Source: Paguma larvata (lineage: Eukaryota > Chordata > Mammalia > Carnivora > Viverridae). From it: 64,000 nucleotides of DNA. Position numbers and translations under genes: made by a program. Below the pieces are notes generated by a model that searched no databases, was not told where the DNA came from, and saw nothing but the letters and a program-made list of their open reading frames with translations. Location of the stretch: NCBI GenBank assembly GCA_030068075.1, contig CM057839.1, positions 18,517,167 to 18,581,166 of the forward strand, given 5' to 3'. Of this stretch, positions 8,500-21,757 are shown piece after piece (position 1 is the first letter of the stretch; every line of letters starts with the position of its first letter).

Positions 8500-11400
8500 T
8501 TCTCCCTGGAACTCGACGTGTACGCGATGTGATTACTGTTTATTACTTTCTTTGCCCACGATGGGTCTCGGTGGTAATTAGGGGCCTGCTTCATGCCAAC
8601 ATGAACCAAAGATAAATAAAACCCAGTAACTTACTCTCACATTGAAACCGGATTACTCCGTGCACAGATCGTTTTAGAACAGAGATAAATGCATTACACC
8701 CGGGACTTATGAATGCACACATCGTTTAAGTGTTTCCTTAACCCGGCCGTGTGTAAACCAAAACGCTTGCCCGAGCAGAGGTTTCGCAGCTGCAGTACCT
8801 GATCCTCCTCCCATACCCCGCTGCACTTAGTTGGAACACTTGGCTCCCCTGTGCAAATACTAGAGCTCGGAAAGAACCTCATCAACAACCATAAAGCTGA
8901 GAAAAGGAGCCCGCTCAGGAGCACCTCCTTCTACACATTGTGGTTTAGGAAATTCCAGAATTCTCGGAAATATAATTGTCAAAAGAAGTGAGGATTCATA
9001 ACATTTACTACAAATACAGTAATTTTAAATTGGTTTTAAAAAATCCAGTAAGTATTTAGTGGAAAGCACATACCACTATTTCGTGATTTTACAAGGCAAC
9101 TGTAAAAACCCTATTACCAGAAGATGTCTATAATGTCCAAATGTTAAAATATTCGACATTCAAATTTGATGATATTGCTAATATTTACTATCTTTATGAC
9201 TCATTTTGTCATGCTTTGCTTAAGTTCAATCGTCAGATTAGAGATGGTATAAAAAGTAAAGGATCAACTCTTCTTTTTGCTACTCTTTTATATGAAGGAC
9301 ATTTTTTTCTATATATTTTTCCTTTACAAATCCAAATAAATGGCCAAATCTGAATTTTCACAATATTTACAATATCAGTCTTTCTATAATGGTTATTTAT
9401 GAGACTTTCAAAGGGGGAAAACTTATTGCTAATTTTATTTAAAATCTGTACTTACATTACTTTTGGCCAGCATTGACAGATCTATCAATTTCTTTTTCTT
9501 TAAAACTTCTTCTTCTGCTTTAAATTAGAATGGCTGGGAGGAGGAGTGCTGTGAGTGTTCACTACCCTCTCTGAATCATGGGAAATCCCACCTCTACACA
9601 CATTTCTTAGCAGGAGAGAGTTATTTATCTCATAGTTTTTTTCTAATTAAACTCAACCCTGCAATACTCCTATGTTTAAAAAGCTCTTTTTAGACCTCTA
9701 ACAATATATCTGTGAAAATCTAACATACAGGTAACTACTTTCTGTGATTACAGCTTGAGAGATTTAATTCTTAATGTATACATTTACGGTAATCAGAATT
9801 TTGGAAGATGTAAATTCATTTAAACCAACTTACTTGGAAATCCCAGAAAGTTTCACAATTAGTAGATTGCATTTTATTTTTAAGGGGTTCACTTACACTT
9901 CCTTTCAAAATTAAGAAACAAATTATGAGTATAATTAGAATAGTTGAAAACTTTTCAATCCCAGTGAATTTAAAGATTACCAACTTTGTATTGTTTTAAG
10001 TCATTACTAACTAAAAACTCATCCTTCTCAATTTCAGGGGCCACACCTAGGGCCACAGCTAGGTATACTTTATCACCAAAGTAAAAATTTTGTGGTTATG
10101 ATTTTGAAGATCAGAAAAAATTTCTGAACTGCTAACGAATGCCTTCTGCAACCAAGAAATGTGAAAACAAAGCTATCTGAAATGCCAAAATAGACACATA
10201 GTCTTCTCAAGTTAGCTAAAACACACGGTACTGTTTTACACAATCCAGAACTTTTTAGATGAATTGAAAAGCTCAATTCAACAAGAGAACATTTGCATTA
10301 ACTTTTATATTATATATAACAAGTAGTAGAGAAATATTTGTAGTTTTTACTTTTCACCCAGATGCTTCAGTGTTGTAGGTGTTATGAATTGAGGACATGT
10401 AATAAGTTCTGATCTTATAACATTCGGAATTTTATTCCCTATCTTTCGCTATCTGACTACATCAGTATCAATTCACTTAATTGTATTGAATTTTTGAAAG
10501 AGAAATTCAGTTTAAATATTCTTGTTTTGTAGCATACAGAATTTTAAGAAACTAATGAAGCAATAAACTCATTCACATTAGAGATGTGAAAACTCAAGAA
10601 TGGTGCAGAAATCCAAGATGAATACAATTATCTATTATTTTAAACCTATGTGTCTATATAATTTGAATAGTAATTTGGAGATTGCCTGTAACTTGGCTCT
10701 TACAGTTTAGTATATTTCATATTTTGGCAATTTGGCATTTTTAATATAGAGTCCTACAGTGATTTATTATTTTCTTATAGTATTTGAAATTTAAGGGAAA
10801 AGGAGATATATATAAACATCACTCTGACTTTGGAAAATTAATAGATTATATAAATCAAGAACATTCTGAACTCTTTTATAAGATAGCAAACAGTGATCAA
10901 TGATACAAATTCATTGATAACATTTTGGATTTTTTACAATATGTATTTGTAAATGTCTGAAAATGCATAGTCTAGTCTTAACCATATTAATTATGTTTTA
11001 TGTTTAGGATTTTAAAGACATTCAGTCCAAGTTAACAATCATCTATTAAGTACCTGCAATTCTTTGGGTACTGGTCAACATTTTAATACAGAATAAGACA
11101 GCTTATGCTTATGAAGAGCTTAAGAATTATAGCACATTACTGATTATCATGAATATTTCAAAAATAAACCAAAAGATTTAGGTCTTCAGGCTTTTATTTG
11201 TTCCATTCAATGTCTAATAAAATAATCCCACTGATAACAGGTTATTTTATTTCTTTAGCTGAGAATTTGGTACATCTGTACTCTGTTATTTGATAATCAC
11301 ATATAACATGAATATATGGATTATTTGCTACAAATGGCATTCCAAGGTGCTGTTAATGACAATGAATTTACAGTGAACACAAAGATTATGATCATTTAAC

Positions 11401-11890
11401 CTGATAGTTCCATTTATGGTTTTGAAATTAAGAAAATACAAATTATAGAGGGAAAGAGCAATATGTGTGGTTTTGAATAAAGAAGCAATTTGAAGAAAGT
11501 TCTTTTTTTTTTCTTTCTTTTTTTCTTTTTGGTATCCTTGAAAGGGTCACCGTGGTACTCTGTAGAATCAGATGGGAGTAAGTGATTGTTATTTAATTAA
11601 GAAAGCTAGATATACTAGGTACTATTTGTCACAATAAAAAGGCAGTATCTACTCTTAAAGAAAATTGGTGTGCATTTATGTTTATCAATAAATGTAAATT
11701 ATATGGCTTTAGGAAACAGATAATATATTTTTAATTAAACATTTAAAGGTGACGTATCATAGTAAATTATAGTAAAGTATTTCACTCATTTTTCACTTAA
11801 TTTATGAACATCAAAATTAGAAGTACCTTATTTTTAATTCTTGTTTTTGACTTAATTCCATAGTTCTTTACCTGGCTGTACTTTACAGAT
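8500..11890. other. Repeat-poor AT-rich region upstream of MIR17HG
   Basis: No gene or lineage-specific repeat is seen. A weak L2-like piece may lie near 11.04-11.10 kb. Distal enhancers of MIR17HG could be here, but no motif cluster proves it. Confidence 0.4.
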
Positions 11891-11904
11891 GCTCATAGAG
11901 TCTT

Positions 11905-12108
11905 TTTTTTTTTTAACGTTTATTTATTTTTGAGAGACAGAGCGTGAGCAGGGGAAGGGCAGAGAGAGAGAGAGGCAGACGCAGAATCTGAAGCAGGCTC
12001 CAAGCCATCAGCACAGAGCCCGACGCGGGGCTCGAACTCACAGATGGCGAGATCATGACCTGAGCTGAAGTCGGCCGCTTAACCGACTGAGCCACCCAGG
12101 CGCCTCAG
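11905..12108 (-). repeat. Felid tRNA-Lys SINE
   Basis: Complete copy in reverse orientation with perfect 12-base duplications TCATAGAGTCTT at 11893-11904 and 12109-12120. Confidence 0.96.
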
Positions 12109-12760
12109 TCATAGAGTCTTTAAAACATGCAAATGCCTGGCATTACTTGCAAATATTCCAATTTAACTGGTCTGAAGTGAGACTTGAACATCATTTTTTA
12201 AAAAATTTTCCAGGTCATGCTTATGCTAAGTCAGAACTGACAAGCTCTGGTACTTAGTTCTTGCATTAGATAAAAGTGTTTGATTTATCAGTACCTCTAG
12301 CTGGTTAATCTTGATAGGTGCTTGTGCAGGTATCCATCCATATGACATATTTGCATTATTAATACACACAGAGAAATTTTGCAAAACTGACCCAAGGTAT
12401 CTTAAATCCTTCACCAAAGAGTCATGGGCATAAAAGTTAAAAAAAAAAAAAAAAAAAACAATAGACAAAAAGTTCAGAAATAATGTTGAAAAACCTATGT
12501 ACTTTAACTGTAGCAACCTTGGTTTATAAAGCATATTGGAAATTAGCATGCTGTTATATTTTTGCTATTTGGGGTTGTAGTTTAAGAAATCTAATTAATG
12601 GAAAACCATTCCAAATATGGATTGTGTTGTATTTGAAATAATTCTCTGTAGTGTATGTGTTCAGATGTAAGTTGAATTTTTTTCTCGATCATTTAGCGGG
12701 GAGAAAAGAATATATACAAAGATCATCTGGGTCATCTATCATATCTTAAAAATAATTAAA

Positions 12761-12980
12761 GGGGGCGCCTGGGTGGCTCAGTCGGTTGAGTGTCTGACTT
12801 CGGCTCAGGTCATGATCTCCCAGTCCATGGGTTTGAGCCCCGCATCGGGCTCTGTGCTGACAGCTCGGACGGAGCCTGGAGCCTGCTTTGGACTCTGTGT
12901 CTCCCTCTCTCTCTGCCCCTCCCCTGCTCATGCTCTGTCTCTCTCTGTCTCAAAAATAAGTAAACAAAAAAAAAAAAATA
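12761..12980 (+). repeat. Felid tRNA-Lys SINE
   Basis: Complete copy ending in an A-rich, TAA-containing tail. Target-site duplications are obscured by the A-rich flanks. Confidence 0.95.
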
Positions 12981-13430
12981 ATAAAAATAATAAAAGACAG
13001 ACAACAAACAGATCCCTGGTAGGAGTAATTACCAAATGCTAATGCTTTCAATGAATTTTTATTTAATTTTCTAAAAGCTTCTCAGGTTTTCTTTCTATTT
13101 CTTGCTTTCAAATATAGGCTTTGACCTCAATTTATATCAGAGGGAACAAGTTGATTTAGTCAATCACCTAAGTCTGTCTGGGTAGCTCATAGTTCCACAA
13201 TCAGCTTAAGATATTGATTATACAATTTCTTCCTTAAGATTGGTTAAAGTAACACAGATTTCACAACTGTCATATTATTTTGCATAACTACACTTGAGTA
13301 CTTAGCACTCAGGCCTAATATTTTCTATATATATAAAGGTTTTGAAGAATTATTTTAATGTTATGGAAATTGTAATTGGTTATATGAATTAAAATTGTAT
13401 ATATATAATTTGCGTTTCTGAAGTCACTTT

Positions 13431-13648
13431 TTAAAAAATTTTTTTAACGTTTATTTATTTTTGAGAGACATAGAGACAGAGCGTGAGCAGGGGAAGGGCA
13501 GAGAGAGAGGGAGATACAGAATCTGAAGCAGGCTCCAGGCTCTGAGCTGTCAGCACAGAGCCCAACACGGGGCTTGAACTCACAGACTGTGAGATCATGA
13601 CTTGAGCTGAAGTCGGCCACTTAACCAACTGAGCCACCCAGGCACCCC
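13431..13648 (-). repeat. Felid tRNA-Lys SINE
   Basis: Reverse copy with perfect duplications CTGAAGTCACTTT at 13418-13430 and 13649-13661. Confidence 0.96.
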
Positions 13649-13661
13649 CTGAAGTCACTTT

Positions 13662-14892
13662 AATGTGAATAGATGAGAATCTGTTCAGATTGAAGGTTTC
13701 AATTGCTGTATTCAGTAAGTGTCTAGCAAACAGAGAAATTGATACCATTACAAAAACACGGAAGTATTATTTGAGACTTCCATGTAAGGAGGATACACAT
13801 TTGGAAAATCTTGCAAACCAATACACTTTTGTTCCCCTAAATGCCAGTTAAATAAGCTATTTCCATATGCAGTCTGTAAATTTCAGTGTATTAGTTTATT
13901 TTTCATATAACGATGTTCAAAGCAAGGGTTTATATTACAAAGTTTTGACCAGGTAAAACGCAAACTGAATTGGACCAAAAGATGACATTTCTGTCTGAAA
14001 TGATAAAGTGTAAGGGCCGATTAAAAACATTACAGAGAGTGAGTATAGGCTGTAAATTACAATCGTCCAAAGAGAAATCAGACCCACCGGAGCCTCAGAA
14101 ATCCTCCTTGAGAATGTGAATGATTTTCTTTGTTTTCCGAGAATATGTGCATGATGGCATTGTTGATGGTAGGAAGACCAGCGGTAACTGACACGTTTGT
14201 TTGTAAAAATTTCCCAAAATTATGTAGGTAGGTGTAAACTTAAAAGCAAATGATATTAGATTAGCTATACATACTTAGATGTCCCCAGTGCTAAAATTTG
14301 CTTGCAAAATATTTAGAGCAAATTGTTCTCTGGCTGGGAGGTTATGGTAGCTGTTATGGGGAGCTGCGAGTTAAATTAATCCACGAAAGCATGTAAAGCC
14401 AAGTCAAGATAGGATGGGAAAACGGAGGCAGAAGTTTACAAGCCTTAAAAGTCCATGCAGGATATCAAAATAAGGAGGAAGACAGAGCTCAGGGCAAAAG
14501 AATGGGGAATGGAAAATAACTTAGAAATGTTGATGCTGGAAATATTCTATTTTGTTTTAATCTAAGAAGTAGTGACTATTTGGGAGTAAAAAAAAGTCAT
14601 CGTTGCACACTTAGTGTATTTTATGCCCTTCGTTCTATGTAGATTATCTCTCAATATCAAAAAACAATACAGACAGCAATGTCAACAAGGAGAAAGGAAT
14701 CAGTGTTAAGAACCCAGGACAAACAGAAGAGCAGGGATTAGTGAGACCCATAGAAAGATGATGTGGTTAAATACCTGCATATTGTCTGTTGCTAGCTTTT
14801 GTGTGTTCTCTGATGTAAATGATTACACGTGGATGAGCCAGTTGCAATTAAAGAGTCATGGACAGAATGGATAAATCACTCATAGGTTATAT
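13662..14892. other. Unassigned intergenic sequence
   Basis: No gene, RNA or recognised repeat. The short open frames are chance. Confidence 0.4.
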
Positions 14893-15185
14893 TTAAGAAA
14901 CTATTAATGCTTAACATTAGCGAGAAGAGTTGGCTTTTATAATATCGAATATTCAAGAAAACACTAACCTCTAGCATTAGCTAAGAGAATTCCCTTTTTC
15001 AATATTAAATGTTTAAGAGATGACTAATGTCTTACATTAACTGGGCGAGCTGACTATTTTAATGGGCATTGTTTAGACCCACATCTAACATTAGCTGTAG
15101 CAGCTGGTTATTCCAACACCCAGTGTTCAAGAAAGATTAATGCCTAATATTGGCAAAAAGAATGAGCTATTTTGAAGTCTAATGT
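14893..15185. repeat. Decayed tandem array, 60-base period, about five units
   Basis: Units begin at 14893, 14953, 15013, 15073 and 15127 with TTAAGAAA/TCAAGAAA/TTAAGAGA/TTAGACCC/TCAAGAAA. Each then carries a CTAATG-like motif, an ACATTAGC-like motif, an AAGAGTTGG-like motif and an AATATTnAATGT-like end. The first four intervals are 60, 60, 60 and 54 bases. Units have diverged strongly, so this is an old minisatellite. I do not recognise a named satellite family. Confidence 0.75.
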
Positions 15186-16572
15186 ATGTTCATCTAAAAT
15201 AATTGCCTAGAATATGTGCTCAACAATTGTTTGTTGAATTAATCAATGAATATGAAAGTCCTTTCTGCAGAATCATGAATGCAATTTCCGTTTCATGAAT
15301 GTATCCTTAGAGACACACTTAATAAATAAGTCTTGTAATTCTATCTGAAAAGGGAGACAGACTTATTTTGGTTTTATTTACACTTATAAAGTATTATTAA
15401 AAGGGACTTAGTGGAAGCTTTAGTAGGAACCAGTGAGATGCTAGAGATGGGAAGGGACTAGCATTAAGAAATAATGGAGACATTGATACTAGATACTAGA
15501 CTGTGTCAAGATCGTCAGGCTTTTAAGTTATGAAATCAGATGTGAGTTGGGGCCAAGGGATTAAACACTGATAACGGGGGGCTTGGGACTGTAATCAAAA
15601 TGGTGGGGTGGCAGCAAGATATAAAAAGGAGAGGCTGATCAGGTTTAACCAGCTGACTCAGGATCAGAGAAACAAAGGTTAGGTGCTGAATCAGCCACTG
15701 ATATCATGAATGGATTTTGGGAACACACATTTTATCTGAGATGGCTCAGAGATTCTCACAGAACCTGTGGCCCCCAGGTGAAAGTTCTCTGTCTTAAAGA
15801 GCATTAGATATTGCTTTCTTCTGCCATCAAGGAGTCCTTAGATATCATTTGATATCATTATCTGATAACAAAATTAATTCTTTACAACCGGGCAGTAGGG
15901 GAATTCAGCAGTGGGCTAGATAGGTTGATCCAATTTCCTGGAAACTCCATACTGTATCACATATCCTGGACATAAAACCAAAGTAGAGGTGGAATAGAAA
16001 TAAGTTTCTAGCAGACCAAGTTTTGACTGGAATTCTGAAAGAGCTTTAACAGGTTATAGTATCTTGTACTTGACTACTAACCCTCTGAAGAGATCATTAA
16101 TATAATGACTCATGCATATGGATGGCCCAGTGAGGGCTTATGATCCCTTTCTTTAACCAAGAAGCTGATGCAACTGGTGGTGGCAAACCACACTTGGATT
16201 TGCCTGCTTAAGAACATTCAAATGGCCGCTAATCATTATCTGTGAATATGCTCTCTAGCTCATCAAATTGGGGTCATGGCATATGCAAATAAGATATTAG
16301 AATTAGAAGAGATTCCCCTTCCCCCAAAAAGGCTGTGGTTCCCTGTGGAACTTTGGAAAGCAAATGAGGACTACAGCTAGAAAAAATTCAATGCAAAGCA
16401 CCAGTAACCACCACACTCCCTGGTAAAACTGATATAGAGACAATTCTGTCCCGAGAGTTTCTTCAATATTTCCTTCTCATGGAGTATACTAACCACTGGC
16501 AGTGCTGAAGCAACAGGAGACAGCTGGGAGAAAAAGGTTAGACTGACAGTGCCCTAAAAAACGGAAGGTGGG
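15186..16572. other. Unassigned intergenic sequence, possibly part of an old LTR element
   Basis: An L2-like piece (ATATGTGCTCAACAATTGTTTG) lies near 15210-15250. The block around 15.55-15.70 kb has an ATATAAAAAGG TATA-like motif but no recognisable LTR ends. No gene. Confidence 0.3.
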
Positions 16573-16790
16573 GGGCGCCTGGGTGGCTCGGTTGAGCGGC
16601 CGACTTCGGTTCAGGTCATGATCTCACCGTCTGTGAGTTCGAGCCCCGCGTCGGGCTCTGTGCTGGCAGCTCAGAGCCTGGAGCCTGCTTCAGATTCTGT
16701 ACCTCTTTCTCTCTCTGCCCTCCCCCTGCTCATACTCTGTCTCTGTGTCTCTCAAAAATAAAAACCAAAAAAAAAAAAAACCAAAAAAAA
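16573..16790 (+). repeat. Felid tRNA-Lys SINE
   Basis: Copy lacking a few bases of the head (CTCGGTTGAGC, with CAGT lost), flanked by duplications AAAAACGGAAGGTGG (about 16558-16572 and 16790-16803). The tail is broken into A-runs separated by CC. Confidence 0.95.
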
Positions 16791-17308
16791 AAACGGAAGG
16801 TGGGTGGATTCTAAGACAAACCCCACTGAGGGTCAGCTTTTACAGAGTTCCCTTGGGTGGGCATTGAAGCTCTGATCCTGGAGGTGAGACCTTTTCCAGT
16901 GTCTTTTAATCTTCTCGAGTAAGATGAACTACTGCATTTCAGCAGAACTTCATGGATGTACTATCGTATTTGATGTATTTTAGAGTACATTCAAATAATA
17001 TCGGCTAAACTAGATTCAGAGATTTAGAATTTTATAACACTCCATATATTTTTCATTTTCATTTTGACTTGTTAGGAATATCCTGTGTCTTTGTTACCTA
17101 AAAACTGTCAAGCTAGGTCGAAGAGTATTGCTGATTTTATATGGGATTACTAGTCATTTGGAATTAGTCAACATGAATGTATTGAAGAAAATTAAATAAT
17201 TTAAATCTGAACATTTCCTAGGCGCCAAATCCTCCTTAGGCAAATCTTTAAAAGAAATAATAATAAATACTACATAAAAAGTAATAAAACAATAAATAAA
17301 ATGTACTT

Positions 17309-17416
17309 TAAAGATTTTATTTTTTTAAGTAATCTCTACACCCAACATGGGGCTAGAACTCACAACATCAAGATCAAGAGTTGCATACTCTACCGACTGA
17401 GCCAGCCAGGGACCCC
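17309..17416 (-). repeat. Older carnivore SINE, short form
   Basis: Reverse copy of the carnivore tRNA-Lys SINE lacking the long CT-rich tract. Its body has AAGTAATCTCTACACCCAACATGGGG-like text split across 17327-17353 and ends GAGCCAGCCAGGGACCCC. It is typical of the subfamily shared with dogs and other carnivores. Confidence 0.85.
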
Positions 17417-17719
17417 ATAAGTAATAAAAATATACTTAAAAAAAATCTTACTTTCTTCAGTTACATCAGACTCAATGAATGCAAAGTTGCTATTGTTCTG
17501 TTTGCTAGAGGAAGAAATGAAAGAATTATTCTCATATCGCCAATTTGAGACGATAGAAAATTGAGAGTATAGTATAGATTAAGTAATCCCTTTTGAGTTC
17601 TCCTGAAGTCTCAAAGGGATCTCACGACTTTCTTAGCTGTTCTGTAAAATAGCTGGCATTTGCATAGCTATTTATTAAAGTAGAAACAACATATACTGAT
17701 GTTGAAGAATGGAATTTAC

Positions 17720-17930
17720 AGGGGCGTCTTAGCGGAGCTCAATTGAGCATCTGACTCTTGATTTCAGCTCAGGTCATGATCTCACTGTTTGTGGGACTGA
17801 GCCACGTGTTGGGCACAGCGCAGAGCCTCATTGGGATTCTGGCTCTCTTTCTTTCTCTGCTCTTCCCCCGCTCGTGTGTACACACCCTCTCTCTCTTAAA
17901 ATAAGTAAATAAATAAACTTAAAAAAAAAG
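17720..17930 (+). repeat. Diverged carnivore tRNA-Lys SINE
   Basis: The head is worn (GGGGCGTCTTAGCGGAGCTCA) and the body has the CATCTGACTCTTGATTTC variant of the older carnivore subfamily. Ends in poly-A. Flanking GAATGGAATTTA and GAATAATGGAAATTA are imperfect duplications. Confidence 0.85.
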
Positions 17931-18081
17931 AATAATGGAAATTAGAGAAATAAAAACCCATCTTAGGGGTCCCAACTGTTTTATACTAGCCTGAAATCAT
18001 GGACACCCTTCTACCTACCAATTTCTTCATCTTTAAAAGACAAATATTAATAATATCTATTTTACCAGGTTGCTTTTAAAA

Positions 18082-18304
18082 AATTTAAATATATATATTT
18101 ATTTATTTTAGAGAGAGAGAAAGGAGAGAGCATGAGTTGAGAAGAGGGGTAAGGGGAAAGAGAGAGAGAGAGAGAAAGAATCCCAAGCAGGCTCCATGCT
18201 CAGCACAAAGTCCAAATGGGGCTTGATCCCATGACTCTAAGATCATGACCTGAGCTGAAATCAAGGGTTTGGATGCTCAATTAATTGAGCCACTCACGTG
18301 CCCC
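18082..18304 (-). repeat. Diverged carnivore tRNA-Lys SINE
   Basis: Older reverse copy with an expanded GA-rich tract. Imperfect duplications TACCAGGTTGCTTTTAA and TACCATGCTGTTTTTAAG flank it. Confidence 0.88.
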
Positions 18305-20925
18305 TACCATGCTGTTTTTAAGAATTAAATGAGATGATATATGTAAATGGTTGAAGGACATAAATGACACACAAGGACGCAATAAATATTAGTTATTATT
18401 AACAATATTATAAAGTTAAAATATATGTATGACAAGATTATTTGCAAACATCTACGTTCTTATTGTCATAAAGATACTAAATTATTATATCTATTGAGCC
18501 AACTTCTCAACACATTCTATTTTATAAGAGTAAATTATAATTGAAGAAATTGTAATAATTTTTTGAGCATAAAAGTGGCCATTGTACTATCAAAGTATCT
18601 CAAGTTCTCTCTACATAGACTCTTCTTCATACCACACACATCCTTATATGTGCAGGATATGTAAAACCAGGTAGGTTGTGCATTCATAAAGCAAGATGAA
18701 CACATATAAACCTTGCTTGCCATGCGAGATAAAGATAGTGCAAAGGAGAGGAGAAACTTACTTTCTTCCCAAGACTTTTCTCCTTGGTTTAAGATTCATG
18801 GGAACGGAAAAACAATGTCAGTTGCCTCTAAAGTGATACATTTGCTCTGAATTGAACTTGACGTTGTCTTCTTTGGAGCATGATAGAAAAAAAAATTTAT
18901 TTTATTTGATGGGCCAAATCCAATGTTCAAGAATGAATGAATGAATGAGCAAGTTCATTTATTCAGTCAACAAATAATTCTTGAGTAAGTTACAGAAATG
19001 TATAACACAGAGAGCTTGTTTTCAAGAACTACCCTTAGAATGGACATGTGTACAAGTATTGTGTGGGAGAATAGCGGGCACAATGCCTTGCAGTGAGAAG
19101 ATCCTGGATACAGGGTTTCTTTGTATGTGTCTATACGTTTTCAAAATAAATATACAAAAAGTGGATCTTCGCTGATATGCCTGTGCCATTTCAGTATTGT
19201 TTATACAGAGAACTGAGGTTAAGAGAGTTGTCAGTGTTTGCTGAATGGGTAAAGGGAAAGCAAGAGGAGGGAATGAATAGTTATTTCTTTCATTTAGTTA
19301 AGAGCAAGGGCTTACCCAAAATTCTCTCACGGCTGTTTTGCCAGGACCTCCTAACCCTCTACCTCCACCCCAAGAATTAAAATTAAATACTGTTTTTCCT
19401 TGTTCTTGTAGAATCATTAAAGCTGCAAATTCCCCTAATCTCTTCCTTGCTCTACTTTTTTTTTAAGGCACTCATCATCTTACAACATCCAATTTAATTT
19501 ATTTTCTTATGATGTCCCTTGTTTATTTCTGGGTCTCCCTACTTGAATATAAGATTTATAAGGGGAGTCATCTTTTCTTAGTTTCTTCATAACCCAAAGA
19601 TTATGGTTCTTTGATCTTTTTCTTAATTCTGATTTTGTTTTACTCAAAGTCATTTCCACTCTAGTCTCCCCAACACCTTTTGCACCCATTGCTCTGCCAA
19701 ACTGGAAACAGATAAAGGCACGCTGGAGAAAAACAGCAACAGAATAAAAGTCCGAATGTTATTTAAAGTGAAATCTTAAATTCAATTCATTTTAACAGTG
19801 TGGGAGTGCATGAAGAAAAAGACTACTCTTTCTAAGACTCTAACCTCATCTTGGGAGTTAGGAATGTATTGTTACTCATGGTAGGTGCAGAAAACACCTC
19901 AGTTAACTGGCATAATTATATACCTCGTTGTCCCTTTGGCTGTGATTCTCTGATTTTTCCAAGGATTAATTTACTTATACAATGAAACAACCAGAGAAAG
20001 GCTGACCCTGAGAGCACAGAAATGTGGATCAACGGGACTCTTTAACTTGCCTCTTTGTATTGGAAGAGACTCTAATTAAATATTTTTAGAAATCTACCTC
20101 TTTTATCATTCAAAAACCTTTAAATAGTCTCTAAAATGAACTGTGTGTATGATCAGTGATCTTTGTAAATCTTGCTTATAAACCATTGGTAACACAGGCC
20201 ATCAACCACAGTGTCAATACATTTTGAAAGAGGCTTTAGAAAATGTCAACTTTACAATTCTCTTTAGTATCTTACACTGACAGAAACATATAATCTTTCT
20301 CTAAGAGTTCAAAACTGTAGGAACTAAGTTCAGAAGCGTGCTTTGGAAGGCACCCAATCATTAGGGCTGACTCCTAATTCCTAGCATAGAAGATATACCA
20401 CAAAACCATCTTACTGAAGAACCAGGGCAAATTCAGGAATTACATTTAAAACTAGGAAACAAACATTTTTATTTTATTTTGATTTAGAAAGCCTGTAAAA
20501 ATACGCATGTGCATATTTCTGGCATGTTAGTGAAATTAGAACTTTCTGACAGAAAAGGACAAATGACAAATATTTTAAAAACAAAATCAATGGTGTAAAA
20601 AGCCGTAATAAATTTTATTAGAAGAAAGTGAATGATTGAAAAGAACTTAAAAATAATTTAACTTTAAAAAGGTAATGATAAACTTATAAAAGTGACATTG
20701 CCTCAGTCAAAATTTGTGGAATTATTTTTTTGCTTAGATTAAAAATGCAGTTCGGGTAACTTAAAAGCCAAAGGAAGACAATAGAAAGCTTGAGCAATGC
20801 TTAAGAATTATTGAATACATGGGTTGATGAATATTTACCTGTACGTGCCATGAACTGGCATGGCCTGAGGCTGGTTTTCCTACCCCTGATTTACGGGGAA
20901 GAGTTCAGTCAAACTATATAGGAGT
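18305..20925. other. Unassigned intergenic sequence
   Basis: An L2 end-like stretch (GAATGAATGAATGAATGAG, then TTCATTTATTCAGTCAAC) lies near 18930-18990. Otherwise no gene or recognised repeat; short open frames at 18.98-19.38 kb show no family features. Confidence 0.4.
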
Positions 20926-20942
20926 GGAGAGCGTTACATTTT

Positions 20943-20999
20943 TTTTAAATTAAAATCCAAGTTAGTTAACGTATAGTGTAATAATGATTTCAGGAATAG
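20943..20999 (-). mobile_element. Very short L1 3'-end insertion
   Basis: About 57 bases of carnivore L1 3' end in reverse (poly-T, then AATCCAAGTTAGTTAACGTA). Flanked by duplications GAGAGCGTTACATT (20927-20940) and GAGAGCTTTACATTTT (21000-21015). A severely 5'-truncated target-primed insertion. Confidence 0.75.
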
Positions 21000-21526
21000 G
21001 AGAGCTTTACATTTTGGGGGGCTTGTTTGCTTCCATATTTGCTTCTAATTTTGGGGGGGGGGACATGGTGCCAGTGGCTTGTGGGTTATAATTGACTAGG
21101 TGCCTGCTCATAAGGGTGTGTCTCCAGCTATTCTATTAAGAATAACCTCTTTGGCTGGACCTAAAATGAGATCAGTACTCCTCTAGAAGTTATATATAGC
21201 ATGCTTCTCTTCCATTGAAAACTTATACTTTAACAAGTATGCCAAAAAGTACACACACCTACATACACACACAGACTGACTTTCTGGATCAAAATAATAT
21301 AAAGGTGCTTTTGAGTTTTAGGTGCAGCTTGTGAAATCACCCTGCTTCTTTGGTAGAGATAATTCTACATATATCTTTGGTACAAGGAGTTAAGTCAGCT
21401 CTAATGATAAAAATAATTAGGTGGCTTCCATAGTGATAATTTTTAAAGAGGGTGAAAAGTGTGGTCACTAACAATTCTCTCCCTGTTCCTGTCTTCCATA
21501 GCACCTATTAAAATCCCTACCACTGG

Positions 21527-21742
21527 GGGCACCTGGGTGGCTCAGTCGGTTAAGCAGCCGACTTCAGCTCAGGTCATGATCTCAAAGTCTGTGAGTTCCA
21601 GCCCCGCGTTGGGCTCTGTGCTGACAGCTCAGAGCATGGAGCCTGCTTCAGGTTCTGTATCTCCCTCTCTGCCCTTCCCTTGCTCACGCTCTGTCTCTAT
21701 GTCTCTCAAAAATAAAATAAAAACGTTAAAAAAATTCAAAGA
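21527..21742 (+). repeat. Felid tRNA-Lys SINE
   Basis: Complete copy flanked by AAAATCCCTACCACTGGG and AAAATCCCTGTCACTGGG (two differences). Followed immediately by a second SINE in the same direction. Confidence 0.94.
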
Positions 21743-21757
21743 AAAATCCCTGTCACT

